From the NCBI GenBank assembly GCA_030704615.1, contig CM060733.1, positions 73,284,001-73,348,000 of the forward strand: 64,000 nucleotides of DNA. The letters run 5' to 3'. This stretch comes from Takakia lepidozioides (lineage: Eukaryota > Streptophyta > Takakiopsida > Takakiales > Takakiaceae). Positions 1 through 11,968 of the stretch are shown piece by piece. The notes under the pieces were generated by a model. The model saw only the letters and a list, made by a program, of their open reading frames with translations. It did no database searches and was not told where the DNA came from. The first letter of the stretch is position 1; each line of letters starts with the position of its first letter. The position numbers were made by a program, and so were the translations under genes.

Positions 1-415
1 GCCTTTCCATTTCCACTGCACACCTGCATTGCACCGGGAAAAGTCACTTACAGTTCTTAAAAATCTGTTCTCTGAATTGTAAATCTGTTCTTGCGCAGAT
101 AGAGGCTCGGGCACAGCTGGTGCTGGAGAAGCAGCTGAATGATTACAAGATAACTATGACTCCACCAATGGATACTCTAGAAGACTATGTCCGCCAGTGG
201 AAAGCAGCTTGCTTCGGCACTTGCTTCTTCAGGGAGTTCGCCAAAGAGGGAGGCATCTCGCGCACTAACGACTTCGAGCAGCAGCATGGATCAGAACAGG
301 CTATGAAGAGGGTTCTATACAGGTTTGTCTTGACACTCTTTTTCCACCCTTCGTTCCTGTCTCACGAAGTTTCGATGTCGTTGCAGCCCTACTCTGTTGA
401 ATACACAGTCCCAAA

Positions 416-439
416 ACTGTGTGCGCTGATGCACTCAGT
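416..439. repeat. 24-bp palindrome in copy A intron, site 1
   Basis: Imperfect dyad with half-sites ACTGTGTGCGC and GCACTCAGT, inside the intron at about 323-640. It matches two other sites in copy A introns (556-579, 1813-1836) and is not found near the other gene copies. It is probably an element-specific protein-binding site; the function is inferred. Confidence 0.6.
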
Positions 440-555
440 AAAGGGGTGGGCACTTCTGTGTTTCCCAAGCTTTCATTCTACATACAAACATCTGATCCTG
501 TACTGAATCACACCTGCCCTGGCTTGTGAGTAGGGCCTGGGTGGACAGACCAAAA

Positions 556-579
556 ATTGAGTGCGCTGGCGCACACAGT
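556..579. repeat. 24-bp palindrome in copy A intron, site 2
   Basis: Dyad of GAGTGCGC and GCGCACAC around a TG centre, same motif as 416-439, in the same intron. Confidence 0.6.
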
Positions 580-1812
580 CAAGGGGGCCTGAAACCGTTT
601 TCTCACGCTTTCCCCACTTACTAACATTCCCTCTATTTTGATTGTGTAGGTACATCAAGAACGTTCTCATTCCAGGCAAGAACCTGAGTTGACACCCGCA
701 CTTTATTGACCTATGGTGTGACCCATCCAACGCTTAGACAATGTACACTGCAGCGATTTTGAAGGATTACGGGACCTCACATCTTCGAGACTGCTACTGG
801 TATATGGATATCCCACGGTCTAGATGCCCTTGGTTTGAGCTTGTGACCCGAAATCAAAACGACAATGCAGAGGCCTTGGCCCCTCTAACGGACAAGGAGT
901 TGCACGAGAGAAACTTGAGGATATTGGCTGAGAAAGAGCCTCTTGCACAGAATACGCCTGTGAAGCCTAGAAAAGACAAGGGGAAAGGGAAGGTAAAGGG
1001 GCAGAAAAACACTCCGAATGAGAATGAGAAGGAGTCCGTGGTGCAACCGGGGCAATGCAGACCCCACCCCCAGCCAAAAAGCCTGACCGAAAGAAGAAGG
1101 GTCTAAAAGAGCCCTACGATGCAATGGAGCACCCATCCAGAATCATTTTTCCGGGCATGTGCAAGCTGGTAATGACGAGTGCCTGGCCATGATGGAGACA
1201 AGGAAGTCAAGTTACGGTGGTGATCCTTCCAAAACGTGGGACAAACTATGTGCTTTTCTCCAATTGGTAAGCAATTATCATGCATGTGTTTGAGTTTTGT
1301 TTTCTTTGTTTTATTTTTACTCGGATCAGAAATGTCGCTTATAAAGCATCCTCCCCTTCTTACACGTTGTATTGCTTGCAGGCATGGAGGTGGAAGGAAT
1401 CTTGGGTGAATGGTGCACAGAAACCGTTTGCTTCGGAGATGGTTATTGTGGACATTCCGGATGGGCATCCAGTCCGGGATATTCTGCTCAGTGACACCTG
1501 CCCAACATGGAACAAATTTGACGAGAGGTATTGGAGTTGGGTGTTTTCATTTTGCAAGTTTTTCCTTTCCGATGCAGGGGTTCTTGTTATCATACAATCT
1601 GTCACGATGAGATGTCGCCGGGAGCTGGCAAGCTACTTGAAAGCCTCGGGGATGCGGATTATCAAGACCCGGAACTGTGTCAACAGCCTATATCTGTCGA
1701 AGGGGGATTGCCCATGGCAGAAGGTACGTTTCAAATACTTTATTTTTATGCCTTCTCTGTTGAAGTTCCACTGTACTGATTGTTATGAAGTCATGCTGTT
1801 CGCACTGCCTGA

Positions 1813-1836
1813 ATTGAGTGCTTCAGCGCACTCAGT
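1813..1836. repeat. 24-bp palindrome in copy A intron, site 3
   Basis: Dyad GAGTGC/GCGCACTCAGT with a mismatched centre, in the intron that follows the DIPDG exon. It is the third copy of the copy A motif. Confidence 0.55.
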
Positions 1837-2913
1837 TATGGCGGTGCATGAGCAATGACCCTGAACCCGTTCCACCCGGAATGGGTCTGCACTCCCACCC
1901 AGATGTGCTACGAAACATTCCTCACTAATTATTGACCTCTTCATCGCAGACCCATCTATTTGAGGCCGTCTGTCTCGTGAGGGTACATCCACTGTCGACT
2001 CCCACCACAGTGGTGGAGTTCGAGCTTCATGGGGAAGGATGTTTCATAAACGAGAGGTTCGATCCTGTCGTCGACGACATGCACTACAACTATGTGGACT
2101 CCAACGTATGTTTGCGAAAGCCAAATGGAACGCCTTGGAGAGGGGCCCGTGAAAAAAGCCCGGCTTTTATCCAAACGATCATTGAGAGTTGTTCTCGGCC
2201 AAGGGCCCACATCATAGATCTCACTCTCGGCACAGGTTTCTCTTCTTGACTTTGTCATCGATTTCTTTTCTTCTGCACCTTCTTTACTCAATATTCTAAA
2301 ACTCTAATTCCATCATTCTGTCTCTTGCAGGCACTTCTTACCATGCTTGCAAGGCAGGTGGCAGGCACTTGTTTGGTATGGAAGGAGATGCAGATATTTT
2401 CACTGGCCTACTCGCCGAGTTGCAACGGGGCTCGTCTACCTCCAATGTGAAGGATGTCACTGCGCAAATTGATATCCTCGACGGAGACAACAAGGACCTG
2501 GACAATGACTTTTCATGTGAGTAAGTTCATTTTCTGTCTATTTGATCTTGTGTATATTCTCTGTCGCGTCCCCTTCTGTTGTCTGATTATTACCCAAATG
2601 GTGCATTTCTGATTGCAGGAATGTGAACGCACTCCCGTGGCCCCTGTCTTCCATATACTTGAGGGACTTGTGCTGGAGCCCTCCTCCTAAATATGTCCTT
2701 CCCGACTACGCGGAAGGCATTGCTCGTGTGCAAGTAGCTGTGCTTTCTCCCCCACCATTGCGTTGGAGTTCCAGGAAGACGCTCAGGCACCTCCGCGCAA
2801 AGGTCTTCATAGATGATAGTGCAGCAGTTTCAGGTGGTAGCAGTACTTCTAGCAGTTCAGCAGATTCAGGTGGTAGCAGTAGCAGTGTTGACACCACCTA
2901 CGGATGTACTTGA

Positions 2914-3515
2914 GGGCATTCATTTATGGAACATGAGGGGACACACTCTCTGTTTTCCGTTGCACCACCATTTCTCTTCCCACCATCCGTTGTAATGAGC
3001 ACGGACTACAATGACATTCACATCCCTGATTTGAAACATTCTGTCCATTGCATCATGCAAATTTGAAAGTGTTTTCCTTCTAAACATTGCTCTCCAATTC
3101 ATCCGTGTGCATTCAATGAAAGTTTTTCAACAGAGATGAATATCTGCATAGTCCAGTAGACAGTCATTCGACATATGCCATCACACCAATATTTGGTTGG
3201 ATGGATGGAGGATGAATGTTTTGGATGGATGAAGCCCGATTGGATGTACACTGTGGATGAATGTTGCATGCATGGATGGTCCCATGGATGATGTCAGTGC
3301 GCAGTATCATGCACAGGGGCGGGATGGCGAGGTTCACTATCGGGGTTGAGGTGGGTCCCTGAGGCTGACAAGGGTTGGGGTTTCTATTTGGGGTTGCAGG
3401 GTTAATATGGATGAAGACGTGTTTCTACGGTAATGGGTTCTCTTCCACGGAAATAGACGCCGCATCTTTCCCAAAATCATGCCACGTGTCCTGGGCTCAC
3501 GCCAGGCTCCTGGGC
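2914..3515. other. Intergenic gap with GGATG-rich degenerate repeat
   Basis: This gap separates the convergent copies A and B. About 3190-3300 is a degenerate run of GGATG/GGATGAA words, similar in style to 46.55-46.83 kb. I see no credible gene. A C-run at about 3530-3539 marks the start of copy B sequence. Confidence 0.5.
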
Positions 3516-5008
3516 TCACACTCTAGCATCCCCCCCCCCATCATTGTCTTGTAGAAAAGCACATGGACAAAGACTGTACACTGGTATTTCCATATTTCTT
3601 ACCTGATCTGTGGCATTGGCCATGAGGGGGAGGTGGTTTACACACGTCCACTTCTTCTTCAGGACTTTGAATGTTGTCTTCATCATGGTAGTCTGAACTT
3701 CTTGCTCGGTTTGGTTGTCGCCATTTGTGAACAGTACAACACATCCATTGTCATGTACGAGCTTCCCAGCCAGAGATAGAGCATACAAGATGTCCTTTGT
3801 AGATTTCTCGTTCCATTTCGGGATGCCAACGCCTCTTGTTTCCTGCACTGGAATGCCGTGAGGGATATCAGCAATAAGGAGGTCCACTGCATCCAGTCCA
3901 TTGATTTCCGAGAAATCTCCCTGCGAAACAGATTTTATCCACTTGTCAAGCTGCTTCTTCTCCGGAGGCCACTCACCACTCGCCTTCCCATCGACCATTC
4001 TAATGTAATCTGCATGGATGCAAGTGACCACAGTCGAGTACGGAATATTCTTTCCTATCTTCCTGGCCGCGAAGGGCTTTTTCCTGGCCGTGAAGAGCTC
4101 TTTCTTGTTCGCGGACTGGAGGTGGAGCCGGCTGAACTGCTCCTCGGCTCCAGGGCCCCCAAGAATCCCCATTGAACTTGCATCCCCCATGGAGGCATCT
4201 GCGCTTGGCGTCCTCCTCCCTAGACTGCCTTCAGTAGTAGTCTTCATCGCCTTGCTGGCCTTGTCCTTCTTCTTTGCCCGGGCTGCCCGACGAGCTTTGG
4301 CCTTTGCTTCGTTCTGAGTCACTTGTTGCTCATCGTTTTGACGGAGCCACTCTGCCTCAGCTGCATTTGCCAGGATTGTTGATTGTCGAGCAGCCTCCTC
4401 GGCCCTTGCCTGCTCATCCAACTCTACTAATCCAGTTATTACAGCCTGTGCGTCCTCATACTCCGTCTTCTCTTCAGCAGACAAATACCCTTCCTCCATG
4501 TCCAATCACTAGGGATAATTCCCATAAACATGGCCCTTATATAATCTCAATTGCTCATCATTGTAGATAGTTGTCCCCAACAAATCATTCACCCAGGGTA
4601 GCATAATAGCTGGAGTTGACAGCAACAACTTCTTCCCTCCATGGAGGTACCTGTGGATGTACCTGTTCGGTAGAAGCGATGTGGGATTAGAGACACAGGG
4701 ACGGGAATCAACGTTATACCAGTGATGAATTGGGCGTTCCAAAAATTTACCTGAAACACATACGTTTTGAAAGCCAAAGACCTCCTGGTTGGTTTGTGAG
4801 TTGCACACTCTGGCGCATGCCATCCTGGTATTCCACATTGAACAGGCAATTCTAGATTCAATTTCCAGACATTTAAGTACGATGGGAGGTCTTCCGCCTT
4901 CCCTGCAATGTCAGAGAGGTTAATGCTCCCATTATTGACGAGCTATTCAAGCTGCCTCTGCGCCTCCTTGATATTCTGCACACACGCGGGCAGCTTGTGA
5001 GGCTTACT

Positions 5009-5022
5009 GTTCGGGGCCAAAC
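5009..5022. repeat. Degenerate palindrome in copy B intron
   Basis: GTTCGGGGCCAAAC, preceded by GAGGCTTACT. It is a decayed partner of the clean site at 5126-5139; both sit in the same 4.9-5.2 kb intron, in similar flanking sequence. Confidence 0.45.
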
Positions 5023-5125
5023 CTTAGTCCGCAGAGCAAACGACGGGAGAAAGGAAACAAAGCAAGCATAAGAAAATAAGGTCCACCATATTCTGCACAG
5101 AGGCTTGCCGCTAGTGAGGCTCACT

Positions 5126-5139
5126 GTTCGTTGCCGAAC
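5126..5139. repeat. Palindrome in copy B intron
   Basis: GTTCGTTGCCGAAC is an inverted repeat (GTTCG/CGAAC, 4-bp centre). It resembles the TGTTCGGCGCCGAACA sites at 9.9-10.45 kb, suggesting copy B and the SWIM tail at 10.6 kb belonged to related elements. Confidence 0.5.
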
Positions 5140-6199
5140 CTTAAACGCAAAAAAGGAAATAAATCTTCAACACAAGTAGGGGCAGGAAATTCACCTTATA
5201 CCACCAGGTAGCCTTGTCACAGAATGCTGCAATGGCCTTGTCTATTGGAGCAAGTGGAAAATGGTTCGCCTTTCGGGACTCGGTGTCCGAATTCCGAATC
5301 CTCAACCATCTGCATTTCTCTGGGCCTGGAACCGCACTTGATGCAACCTACTGCAGCTTCTCTAGCTGCATCTCCGGCTTCTTTGATAGCCCACAGTGCT
5401 GGTAGTGGGTGACAATCTCGAAAAGAAACGCGTCGGTGTGCGCAGGGTCACAAATGACTGCATACTTTGCAAACCGGCTGGTCAGTAGTTTCCGATCCGC
5501 GGCACAGGCCTCTTCTATCTTGGCTTGACAGTCGGCCTCCGTCTGTTTGTCCACAGGAACATCCTCATAATACCTCTGTTGGGCTTGGTTCTTGGTCTTC
5601 TCAAGAGTGTCGGCCCCAATGTATTTGACAAGAGCTTCCCTTGTGAGAGTCATCCAACCATCTCTTTTGCCCTTGCATTTCTCATAGACAGCAGGAGTCA
5701 GAGCAGTCTCGAAGTACTCCAGGGGGGTCTGTGCAGTCTTTCTGAAGAAATAGAGATGCTGATTCAGATTGTTGTGCACCCGTGCTTTCTGAGTTACCCT
5801 GAACACAAGCAGAGATGACAGTCATATGAAACCTTGTTTTAAAAGCAATGCTACTCTGAAAAGCCGCAAAACAGTGTTCGTTCCAGAACAGCGGAGTGGA
5901 TAAACAGGTTAAAAGTGTTAAACTTACCCATTCATTCGTCTCATGGCCCAAAAAACCAATCCCATGTCGTGCTTCTTGATATCAAGCACGTAAGCCTTCA
6001 CTCGGATGTGCCAATCGGCATCATTTTTGCGCTGCTGGCTGATAACAGCCATCCAAGCATACCATTTGTGGTTGCCATCGTAGATGAACAAGTATTTTCC
6101 CTTGAGCCAATGCCAATCTGGCCTCCTGTCAAGCTCCCGCTCAAAAACAATTCTAGGCTGTCATTGTCAGCTGCTAGCAGCAAGGCAATGATGTATGCA

Positions 6200-7480
6200 T
6201 GATTTGTGCAAAGGCAGTGATAGCTGAAGGAGCAGGGATAGAGTGTGGGTTTAGATTCATCCAAGAGGGCCAGATTTCAAGCACAAGATTAGCTAAAATT
6301 ACCTATGATTCCCTGTGGATCAATAGCTTCAAGAAACCTGCATGGGTAGATGGTCAACTAAAGGCAGCTGCTGCATCGGCACAGTTGATAAAATCAGGCA
6401 CCTCAACCCCCACAGCTTCTGAAAGTGGATCAAGAGAAGGAGTCCAGAATGGCCTCTTCTAGCACTTATGGGCATGTGAAGATGCTTTGGAGGCAGGCAG
6501 ATTGAAAGAGGCTCTACAGACTTTGAACCAAGGAGGCATTTCAGCAGATTCAGATACGTATGTCTGTCACAGCGTGGAGACACTGTCATTGACTGCTGTG
6601 CAGCACCTGGTGGGAAGGCCCTTTCCTTGGCATCCCGCCTTAAATGTCAAGGTAAGCCTTTCTACACACAACTGTAGCAATGATATGTAGCATAAACATA
6701 GGGTTTAGGGTAAATTACTGGGCTGATGCAAGTTCTATTCCTAGCTATGTACAGGAGCATCCCTTTGAGCCTCAGCTACCCTCAGTTGCATGCATCGAGC
6801 ATGGGGACATCTCAAACGAAGTGCCTCCACGGAAGGTATGTAATGCCAAATGGACTGATATAATCCGCCCAACATGTTGCTAACTTGTATGCATGCTGGG
6901 AACTGCTGTAGAATTTGGGAGAAGTCTTGGTTTCCTTACCTGCATGCACATTGACCCACTAAGAATGTGTGGTTGTGTTTTAAAAAAACAGAGGTCTACC
7001 AAAGAGCATCAGGAGGCACCTCAAGTCAAGCACCATTGAACTCGTCTCACAGCATGTCAACATGACTTGGTTGAACCATCACCACCCCCTGCGGTATGTA
7101 TAATATTGCTTGTGAAGCCATGGTCCGTTTCAAATGATTTGAGAAGCCTCACTGCATGTAGGTGTACTTCTATTTGGACTAACTTACTCATGTTTGTTCA
7201 CTGTGCAGTATAGGAAAGGCGATAAGGTTTACCTCCGGAGTTTTCGGAATCCCAACGTTGTAGTTGGTTATGGGAAGGTTGTAGGTATTTATGGTAAAGG
7301 AAAGGACTGGCCAGATGGGTACTATTCTATTCTATTTTGGTTGACAAGGCAATTGTGGGTGACACGCCACTGCCTCTTTGCAATGTGGAGGCTATCATTG
7401 AAGAGAAACGATTGGGTGATGATGTCAATTCGCATGTTCTATGGAAGTTTAAACATTTGAACAAGCAGTAAAAATGCCTA
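6200..7480 (+). pseudogene. Spliced remnant: PPR-like N-part and CACTA-type accessory ORF
   Basis: Short exons on the plus strand. At 6481-6550 the peptide GRLKEALQTLNQGGIS followed by ADSDTYVC resembles the first repeat of moss/lycophyte PPR proteins. Exons near 6720-6835 are unassigned. At 7203-7470, after an acceptor TGTGCAG, lies KGDKVYLRSFRNPNVVVGYG, then, after a one-base frame change near 7325, LVDKAIVGDTPLPLCNVEAI, ending VLWKFKHLNKQ and a stop. This last block looks like the second protein encoded downstream of TNP2 in plant CACTA elements, from memory of the style of such proteins rather than a search. It directly precedes CACTA subterminal repeats. Treat as a low-confidence composite. 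Confidence 0.35.
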
Positions 7481-8398
7481 GCATGCAACATTGTAGGTCA
7501 TGGTTTGGGGCCTCAGTTTGGGATCTAGTGCTGACATCATAGGTGCACCAAATGCTACAAAACAATTGTAAACCAACCTTTGCTCGGTTTAATTATCGAC
7601 TGTCTGGTCGAATCTTGACACTATGGTCCTCTTTTGTAGTGATATGCCTAGTTATTGCACATTCTTTGCAGTGAACTTGATAGCTACAGTGAGAGATTCA
7701 TCCACTGTAAGTAGTTGTGTGCTTCACCCAATGCTGGTGTAGTCAAACTTTCACTGTTTTCCTCCCACTATGAAATTCATTTTAAGTGAGGCTTTTCATT
7801 AATCATAGTAAAAATTTGATCTCTATCTACACTAGACAATGAAAATCTCAACTACTCCATATTACTATCTAGTGATACATATAACTGTGATTATATACCT
7901 CATAGTGAGAACTTCAACTACCAGGTCTCAACCACACGAATACTATTCCAATTGAACAAGAGTGTGACATGTGGAATCCTAGTCAAACTATTAAACTATA
8001 TATTCACTGACAACAGTAGAATATATTCTTCATTGGTAGTGATTTACTTTCATATTTCACTATGTAGTGAACTCTGATACTACAGTGAAACCATATAGTG
8101 AGATTATTAACCACGAGTGGTTTCAATATTCACTATCGTTACCATATCATGGGGAGATTATTCACTACATGTGGCTCATGTAGTGAAGTTTTTCACTATA
8201 TGGGTAGTGATTTTACTATCAATAATCCATCTATCTAGAATTGGTGGGCTCCACCACAGTGAAAATGTTTCACTCGAACAACCGCATGCCTGCTTTGACT
8301 ACGCCCTTTGTCACTATCTGGTTTTTTGGTTAAAATGGCACTTTCGACTATTTTTGCAGTAAAACAGACAGTCGAAAGTGCCGCATCCTGTTGTAGTG
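7480..8398 (+). mobile_element. CACTA element, right subterminal region and terminus
   Basis: AT-rich DNA with many short direct and inverted words of the type CACTA/TAGTGAA (about 7680-8260), the usual subterminal repeat of CACTA elements. It ends in TTGTAGTG (8391-8398), the reverse complement of the canonical CACTACAA terminus. A perfect 13-bp inverted repeat (GGCACTTTCGACT, 8337-8349 and 8370-8382) lies just inside the end. I cannot find the left CACTACAA end; it is probably lost or upstream of 6.2 kb. Confidence 0.6.
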
Positions 8399-8518
8399 GA
8401 GGGATAATTTCTCCCACTTACTCAATTGCCAAAGGGCACTAAAATCGACCCGGCCTCTGGTCTATTTGCAACTTACTCATTCCAAAGTCAAATCAGATTT
8501 CTGTACGTACTCTCTACT

Positions 8519-9209
8519 CTACTGATCTATATGCATACTTTCCATGCATTGAGAGGAATTGAAATATTTCCCATGTGAAGGGAAAATGCCATTATACCTT
8601 GTCCCCTTGAACATCATCTCGATATCGCGCCATGTTGCACTTTGGACACTTGGTGGCATGCTCATGCTCTCCATAGTATAGGGTGCGATCACATGGACAT
8701 ACATGAAAAATCTTATAGCCCATCCCCACGGAGTCCAAGACTTTGCGCGCCTCTTTTCGTGATCGAGGCTCTTGGGTTTCAAATGTGGAGCGAGGATGTG
8801 GTCCGCAATAGTTCACATTATTGCAAACATTCCAACATTACTTATGCCAAATTGAATTTGAAGATTGAGCAGTAGTAGGATGGTAGAAAGTCGACTCACT
8901 TTCACCCCTTCATACAAGGGAGTTTTGGCCTCCTTTTCTATGTCATTTGAGGAAGCCGTTTTCAGGATCATCGATAGAGATTTCTTCTCCATGGGATGCA
9001 GCAGCCACATGATGCATTAAGAGAACCTCCATAGCTTGCACATCCTTACAATAGATTCCATGTTCAATTTCATTGTCATAATTGTTTAGTATTTCAACGA
9101 TGGAGGCGGCGTCTTGCCCGCGGCTCCCACAGGATTTACTTGGGTTGTTTTCGGCTGGGGTACTGAGAGAAAGGACCAGGAGGGGCGAGGCAAGTCTTGA
9201 TATGATCAA
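8519..9209 (-). pseudogene. CACTA (En/Spm-like) TNP2 transposase N-terminal fragment
   Basis: Exon-like blocks on the minus strand, 5' to 3': about 9209-8945 (PENGFLK), 8944-8815 (AKTPLYEGVKVSRLSTILLL) and 8816-8592 (KEARKVLDSVGMGYKIFHVC, then the zinc-ligand-like pattern C-P-C...H...C-P-K-C). This matches the N-terminal part of plant TNP2 transposases: conserved TPLYEG, SKL/SRL, and a CPKC..RY box. The DDE core is missing. It lies just right of a CACTA terminus but in opposite orientation to the neighbouring ORF, so it may come from another copy. Confidence 0.7.
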
Positions 9210-9369
9210 ATAAACATATGGGCATATATTGTAATGTGTTGTGCAACACTAGCAAGCGGAATGCAAACAATAACCTTAAATGCTAGCATGCATCAAATAT
9301 GTCATTAACTAATCATACATATAAATATAACAACATGTCATACACTTAATGTTATTGCATGTTTATGTA

Positions 9370-9770
9370 CATAAGGTACAAATGTAATGTACATGTTCAT
9401 GGTGGTCCGTTGCAAAATTGTAGTAAGCAAATAATTCGGATCCAGTCCTAATGCTCCTAACTGCGACTATCATCACAAAATCATCTATGTGTAGGGCTAG
9501 CCTGTGGTCCCTGTCATGCCGCTCATCCCACTATACATTGGGAGGGACATTGCTCCCTACCGAACTATTCACAACTCCAGCTACGTTGCCATACACATGG
9601 GGGTTTTCGTCGCAATTTTTTCGATATTTGGCCACTATGCCATCATGCACCTCAGTTAGATTGCCATTCATTGCATGCTTGCCAAAGACACGGACCGGGA
9701 CATGCCTTGTCAACAACTGCCACTCCGGATGGGGGCTGAAAATCTGCGAGCAGTGAAACCGACGAACCTG
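9370..9770 (-). pseudogene. SET-domain-like fragment
   Basis: Minus-strand reading gives GNVAGVVNSSVGSNVPPNV, an in-frame TAG, WDERHDRDHR, then VMIVAVRSIRTGSELFAYYN. The pattern (N-[SH]-S near an Asn, then an aliphatic strand, R-x-I-x-x-G-x-E-L and a Y-x-N/Y end) is that of the C-terminal half of a SET lysine methyltransferase fold. The TAG replaces what looks like a Gln codon. Upstream, about 9600-9760, is a block with RHVPVRVFGKHAMNGNLTEV that I do not recognise. No pre-SET or post-SET cysteines are visible. It is a relic, of transposon or host origin. Confidence 0.45.
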
Positions 9771-10530
9771 TGCCGAACCTATCTTAAGGTTCGGGGCAGG
9801 TTCGGGATTCCAGATTCCGATTCTGATTCGGAGTTCGGTGGAGGAGATTCCGAATCTCATTCTGAAAGAAGCTTTGTAACGGACAAGAACATTAAGTACT
9901 TACTATGTAGTAGGTACTTACCACAGCACATATTTCCGCCTGTTAGGTTCGGCGCCGAACCTAACGAGAAAAATGAAAACCCCAAAAATTCAAAACCTCT
10001 TTAAAGTTTTCTAATTAATATTTTAATATTGAACGTCCAAACAGCCTCGAGATAGTCTCCATAAAATTTAAAACTATATGCCAACAAGATCCATCGCAGC
10101 GACCTCAGATGAAATGAGCAAATCAGCAGAGAGAAATAGAGGTTAAGAGTACCAAAAGGAAATTTATAGCAAACATGATTGATAGGAGGGAGGAATGTTC
10201 GGCGCCGAACACTTGAACTCCTACAAAATTACTCAAGAGACAACGCGGACCGATCAGAGATAATAATGTCCTGGGAGGGGCAAACTACTGCATGATAGGA
10301 GGGAGGAATGTTCGGTGCCGAACACTTCAACTCCTACAAAATTACACAAAAGATGTTCCACGCGAAGAACTCAGAGATAAAATAATGTCCTGGGAGGGGC
10401 AAAATATTGCATGATAGGAAGGAGGAATGTTCGGCGTCGAACACTTCAACTCTTACAAAATTACTCAAAAGAACCATGCGGAGAACTAGAGATAATAATG
10501 TCCTGGGAGGGGCAAAATACTGCATGATCC
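9771..10530. repeat. Palindrome array, family TGTTCGGYGCCGAACA
   Basis: Sites at 9948-9961, 10196-10211, 10309-10324 and 10428-10443 (last one GGCGTCG). The last three lie in about 115-bp tandem units that also share CACTTCAACTCCTACAAAAT and TGTCCTGGGAGGGGCAAA. A looser GTTCGG/CCGAAC-rich stretch lies at 9765-9850. The array is directly 3' of the SWIM fragment on the minus strand (10.64-10.98 kb), the same relation seen at two other SWIM tails in the window. Confidence 0.65.
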
Positions 10531-10639
10531 CCATATCCTAAATACTGAAAGTGCAATGCCGCCCATATATGTATAAATACTGGTGAAGCATACTGGTGAT
10601 GCACTATAGCTCAAAAATGAAGCACGGTACTTCAGCCAA

Positions 10640-10984
10640 CAACTTTGATCACAGATACAATGGAGTTGGGTCCCTGACTAGCAACTTGGCAGCCTCGTTC
10701 ACTGTCAAACAAGGTTGGTGTATCATATTCCAGTCCCCACGACAGTCAAGCCTGCTGAGGAAAATGAAATGCAGATGCTTGCACGGAGTACAGGATCCTC
10801 AACCTTTCTTCATGGAATCGAAGTCCGGACAAGTGCACTCAGGGAATTTGCCAACAGTGACATTGTACGCAATGTTCTGCTCGGAAGATCCGGGAGTCCT
10901 CAAAGTGTAAACCCTCCTGAACCCTGGTGCGGGAACATCTGTATAGCCTGTGACTTGCCCATGAAGCATATCTGCGCTCCGCAT
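10640..10984 (-). pseudogene. SWIM zinc-finger tail of MULE-type transposase
   Basis: Reads VTVGKFPECTCPDFDSMKKG, an in-frame TGA, then TPCKHLHFIF and VNEAAKLLVRD. The Cys/His arrangement CxC...CxH is the SWIM zinc finger found C-terminal in Mutator-like transposases. The same tail, ending in a conserved NE...LL.RD, occurs at 23.6 kb and 42.5 kb. Only this tail survives; on its 5' side it abuts gypsy-1 sequence at about 10,990. Confidence 0.72.
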
Positions 10985-10995
10985 TCTGATGAAAT

Positions 10996-11959
10996 TTAGT
11001 TTGCTTTCACGTTTCCTTTTGAATCTCCTATCCCAACATTTCGTTGGATAAACATCTCTGAACTCTCCAAGATCTCGTGGACACTTTGGGACTGAGGCTG
11101 ACTACGGACAGGAAGCTCAACATCCCTGGGCACCAGCCTAAAACTAGCCCGAGTCAAGGCATCCACCTCCGCATGGTCTAGGTTACAACCTTCAGCCACA
11201 TGCCAAACTGAGGGAGGTCCAGGCTTATCTTTCATATTCTCAACCACACCACCGTGGACACACTCAAAGATGTCGTCAGGACAGAACCACATCATCTGTA
11301 CCTTTGGGTTCACAAGAGCCCGAGGATGGTACCTTCCCAAATAGCACGCCGCGGGTGTGCCCTTCCATTTCACGAGATACTCTGTTGCTTGATTCTTGAA
11401 CCTCCTCGACTTAAACACTGCCTCCACCTCGTACTCAGGTTCATTTTCATGATCCAACTGCACAGGTGGCGGACGCAACACTTGATGCCGATTCGGACGC
11501 GCTTCATCTTTGAAGTAAGGCTTCAAGTTCAATCTTATGCTGACAAATCTCAGGGGGTATCCCTTTCAGATCCTCGTAGCTCCAAGCAAATACATCTTTG
11601 TACTTGATAAACAGTAGCTTCCTCAAAGAATTCTGGCTCCAAGTCAACCCCTACTTTCACCATTCTTGGTTCCTCCTCAGTTCCCACATTCACTTCTCTC
11701 ACCTGCTCTTCAGCTGTGATTGTCCATCCAGCCACTACTTCATCCTGTAAACTCACAGTGGCTGGTTCTTCTAGGATTTCCATTTCTCCCTCTCTTTCCT
11801 CATAGAAATGTGGTGGGTAACTACTTGTTTCCCCCCCAATTGGTGTTGCTTTTATTGCACCACAGCAGATACCTTTAAAGCAACTCAGGCCTCTCAGTTG
11901 CATTTATGCAACCTGCTCCCACTCTGGGTGTGCAGCAAACAGGGTAGCTTCCTGCTCCT
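10996..11959 (-). pseudogene. Gypsy-1, 3' segment: pre-RT region fused to chromodomain
   Basis: Minus-strand order: EEQEATLFAAHPEWEQVA (about 11,959-11,905), an acidic linker with MVKVGVDLEPEFFEE (11,580-11,660), then in another frame KYKDVFAWSYEDLKGIPPE, the classic start of a plant gypsy reverse transcriptase. The sequence then jumps directly to LKPYFKDEARPNRH and a chromodomain (EYEVEAVFKSRRFKNQATEY, LVKWKG; 11,340-11,440). RT, RNase H and most of integrase are therefore deleted. The segment continues, across the inserted element 1, from the protease at 24,600-24,785. It is a chromovirus-type Ty3/gypsy remnant. Confidence 0.75.
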
Positions 11960-11968
11960 CATCAAGTC
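11960..11968. repeat. 9-bp target-site duplication of element 1 (left)
   Basis: CATCAAGTC immediately before the left terminus; an identical copy follows the right terminus at 24,591-24,599. Nine base pairs is the typical target duplication of Mutator-like elements. Removing element 1 and one copy rejoins gypsy-1 coding sequence in a continuous frame (RGGLDEEQEA). Confidence 0.88.

Larger units (their letters stand above)
101..2913 (+). pseudogene. ParB/beta-MTase-like gene, copy A (3' part)
   Basis: This is the downstream part of a multi-exon gene whose 5' end lies before the window. Exons I can follow: about 101-322 (TLEDYVRQ region), 641-1110 (LRDCYWYMDIP, lysine-rich), 1381-1725 (motif IV-like VDIPDG at about 1445), 1951-2236 (KSPAFIQTIIESC, then IIDLTLGTG, motifs X and I), 2332-2522 (HLFGMEGD, motif II-like) and 2620-2913 (Ser-rich tail). 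The order IV...X-I-II is that of beta-class N6-adenine/N4-cytosine methyltransferases. The catalytic DPPY is replaced by DIPD. The exon at 641 runs in frame through TGA (about 692) and TAG (about 737), so this copy is broken. Three other copies in the window share exon order, and the intron right after the GTG of motif I is at the same place. Family membership is firm; enzymatic activity is doubtful. Confidence 0.72.
3516..6165 (-). pseudogene. ParB/beta-MTase-like gene, copy B
   Basis: Read on the minus strand from about 6165. The first visible exon encodes a ParB/Srx-like block (GKYLFIYDGNHKWYAW, 6050-6100), matching DGNH blocks in copies C and D. Next comes an exon at 5348-5806 (a family exon with SRFAKYAVICDPAHTDAFLFEI), then about 4760-4900, then 4509-4720, then a long stretch 3516-4505. 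The last contains an Ala/Lys-rich linker and the MTase motif IV analogue (IADIPHG, about 3850-3880) followed by NGCVVLFTNGDN and LKKKWTCVN. The joint between the last two blocks reads through TAG and TGA. The motif X/I exon found in A, C and D is absent; the sequence ends at a G-rich run. The N-terminus is lost near CACTA-like sequence. This is a pseudogene, probably a separate lineage from C and D. Confidence 0.68.

Noticed and set aside
7480-8398. A gene in the AT-rich 7.5-8.4 kb stretch
   Set aside because: Only short frames without similarity; the TAGTGAA/CACTA words identify it as CACTA subterminal DNA.
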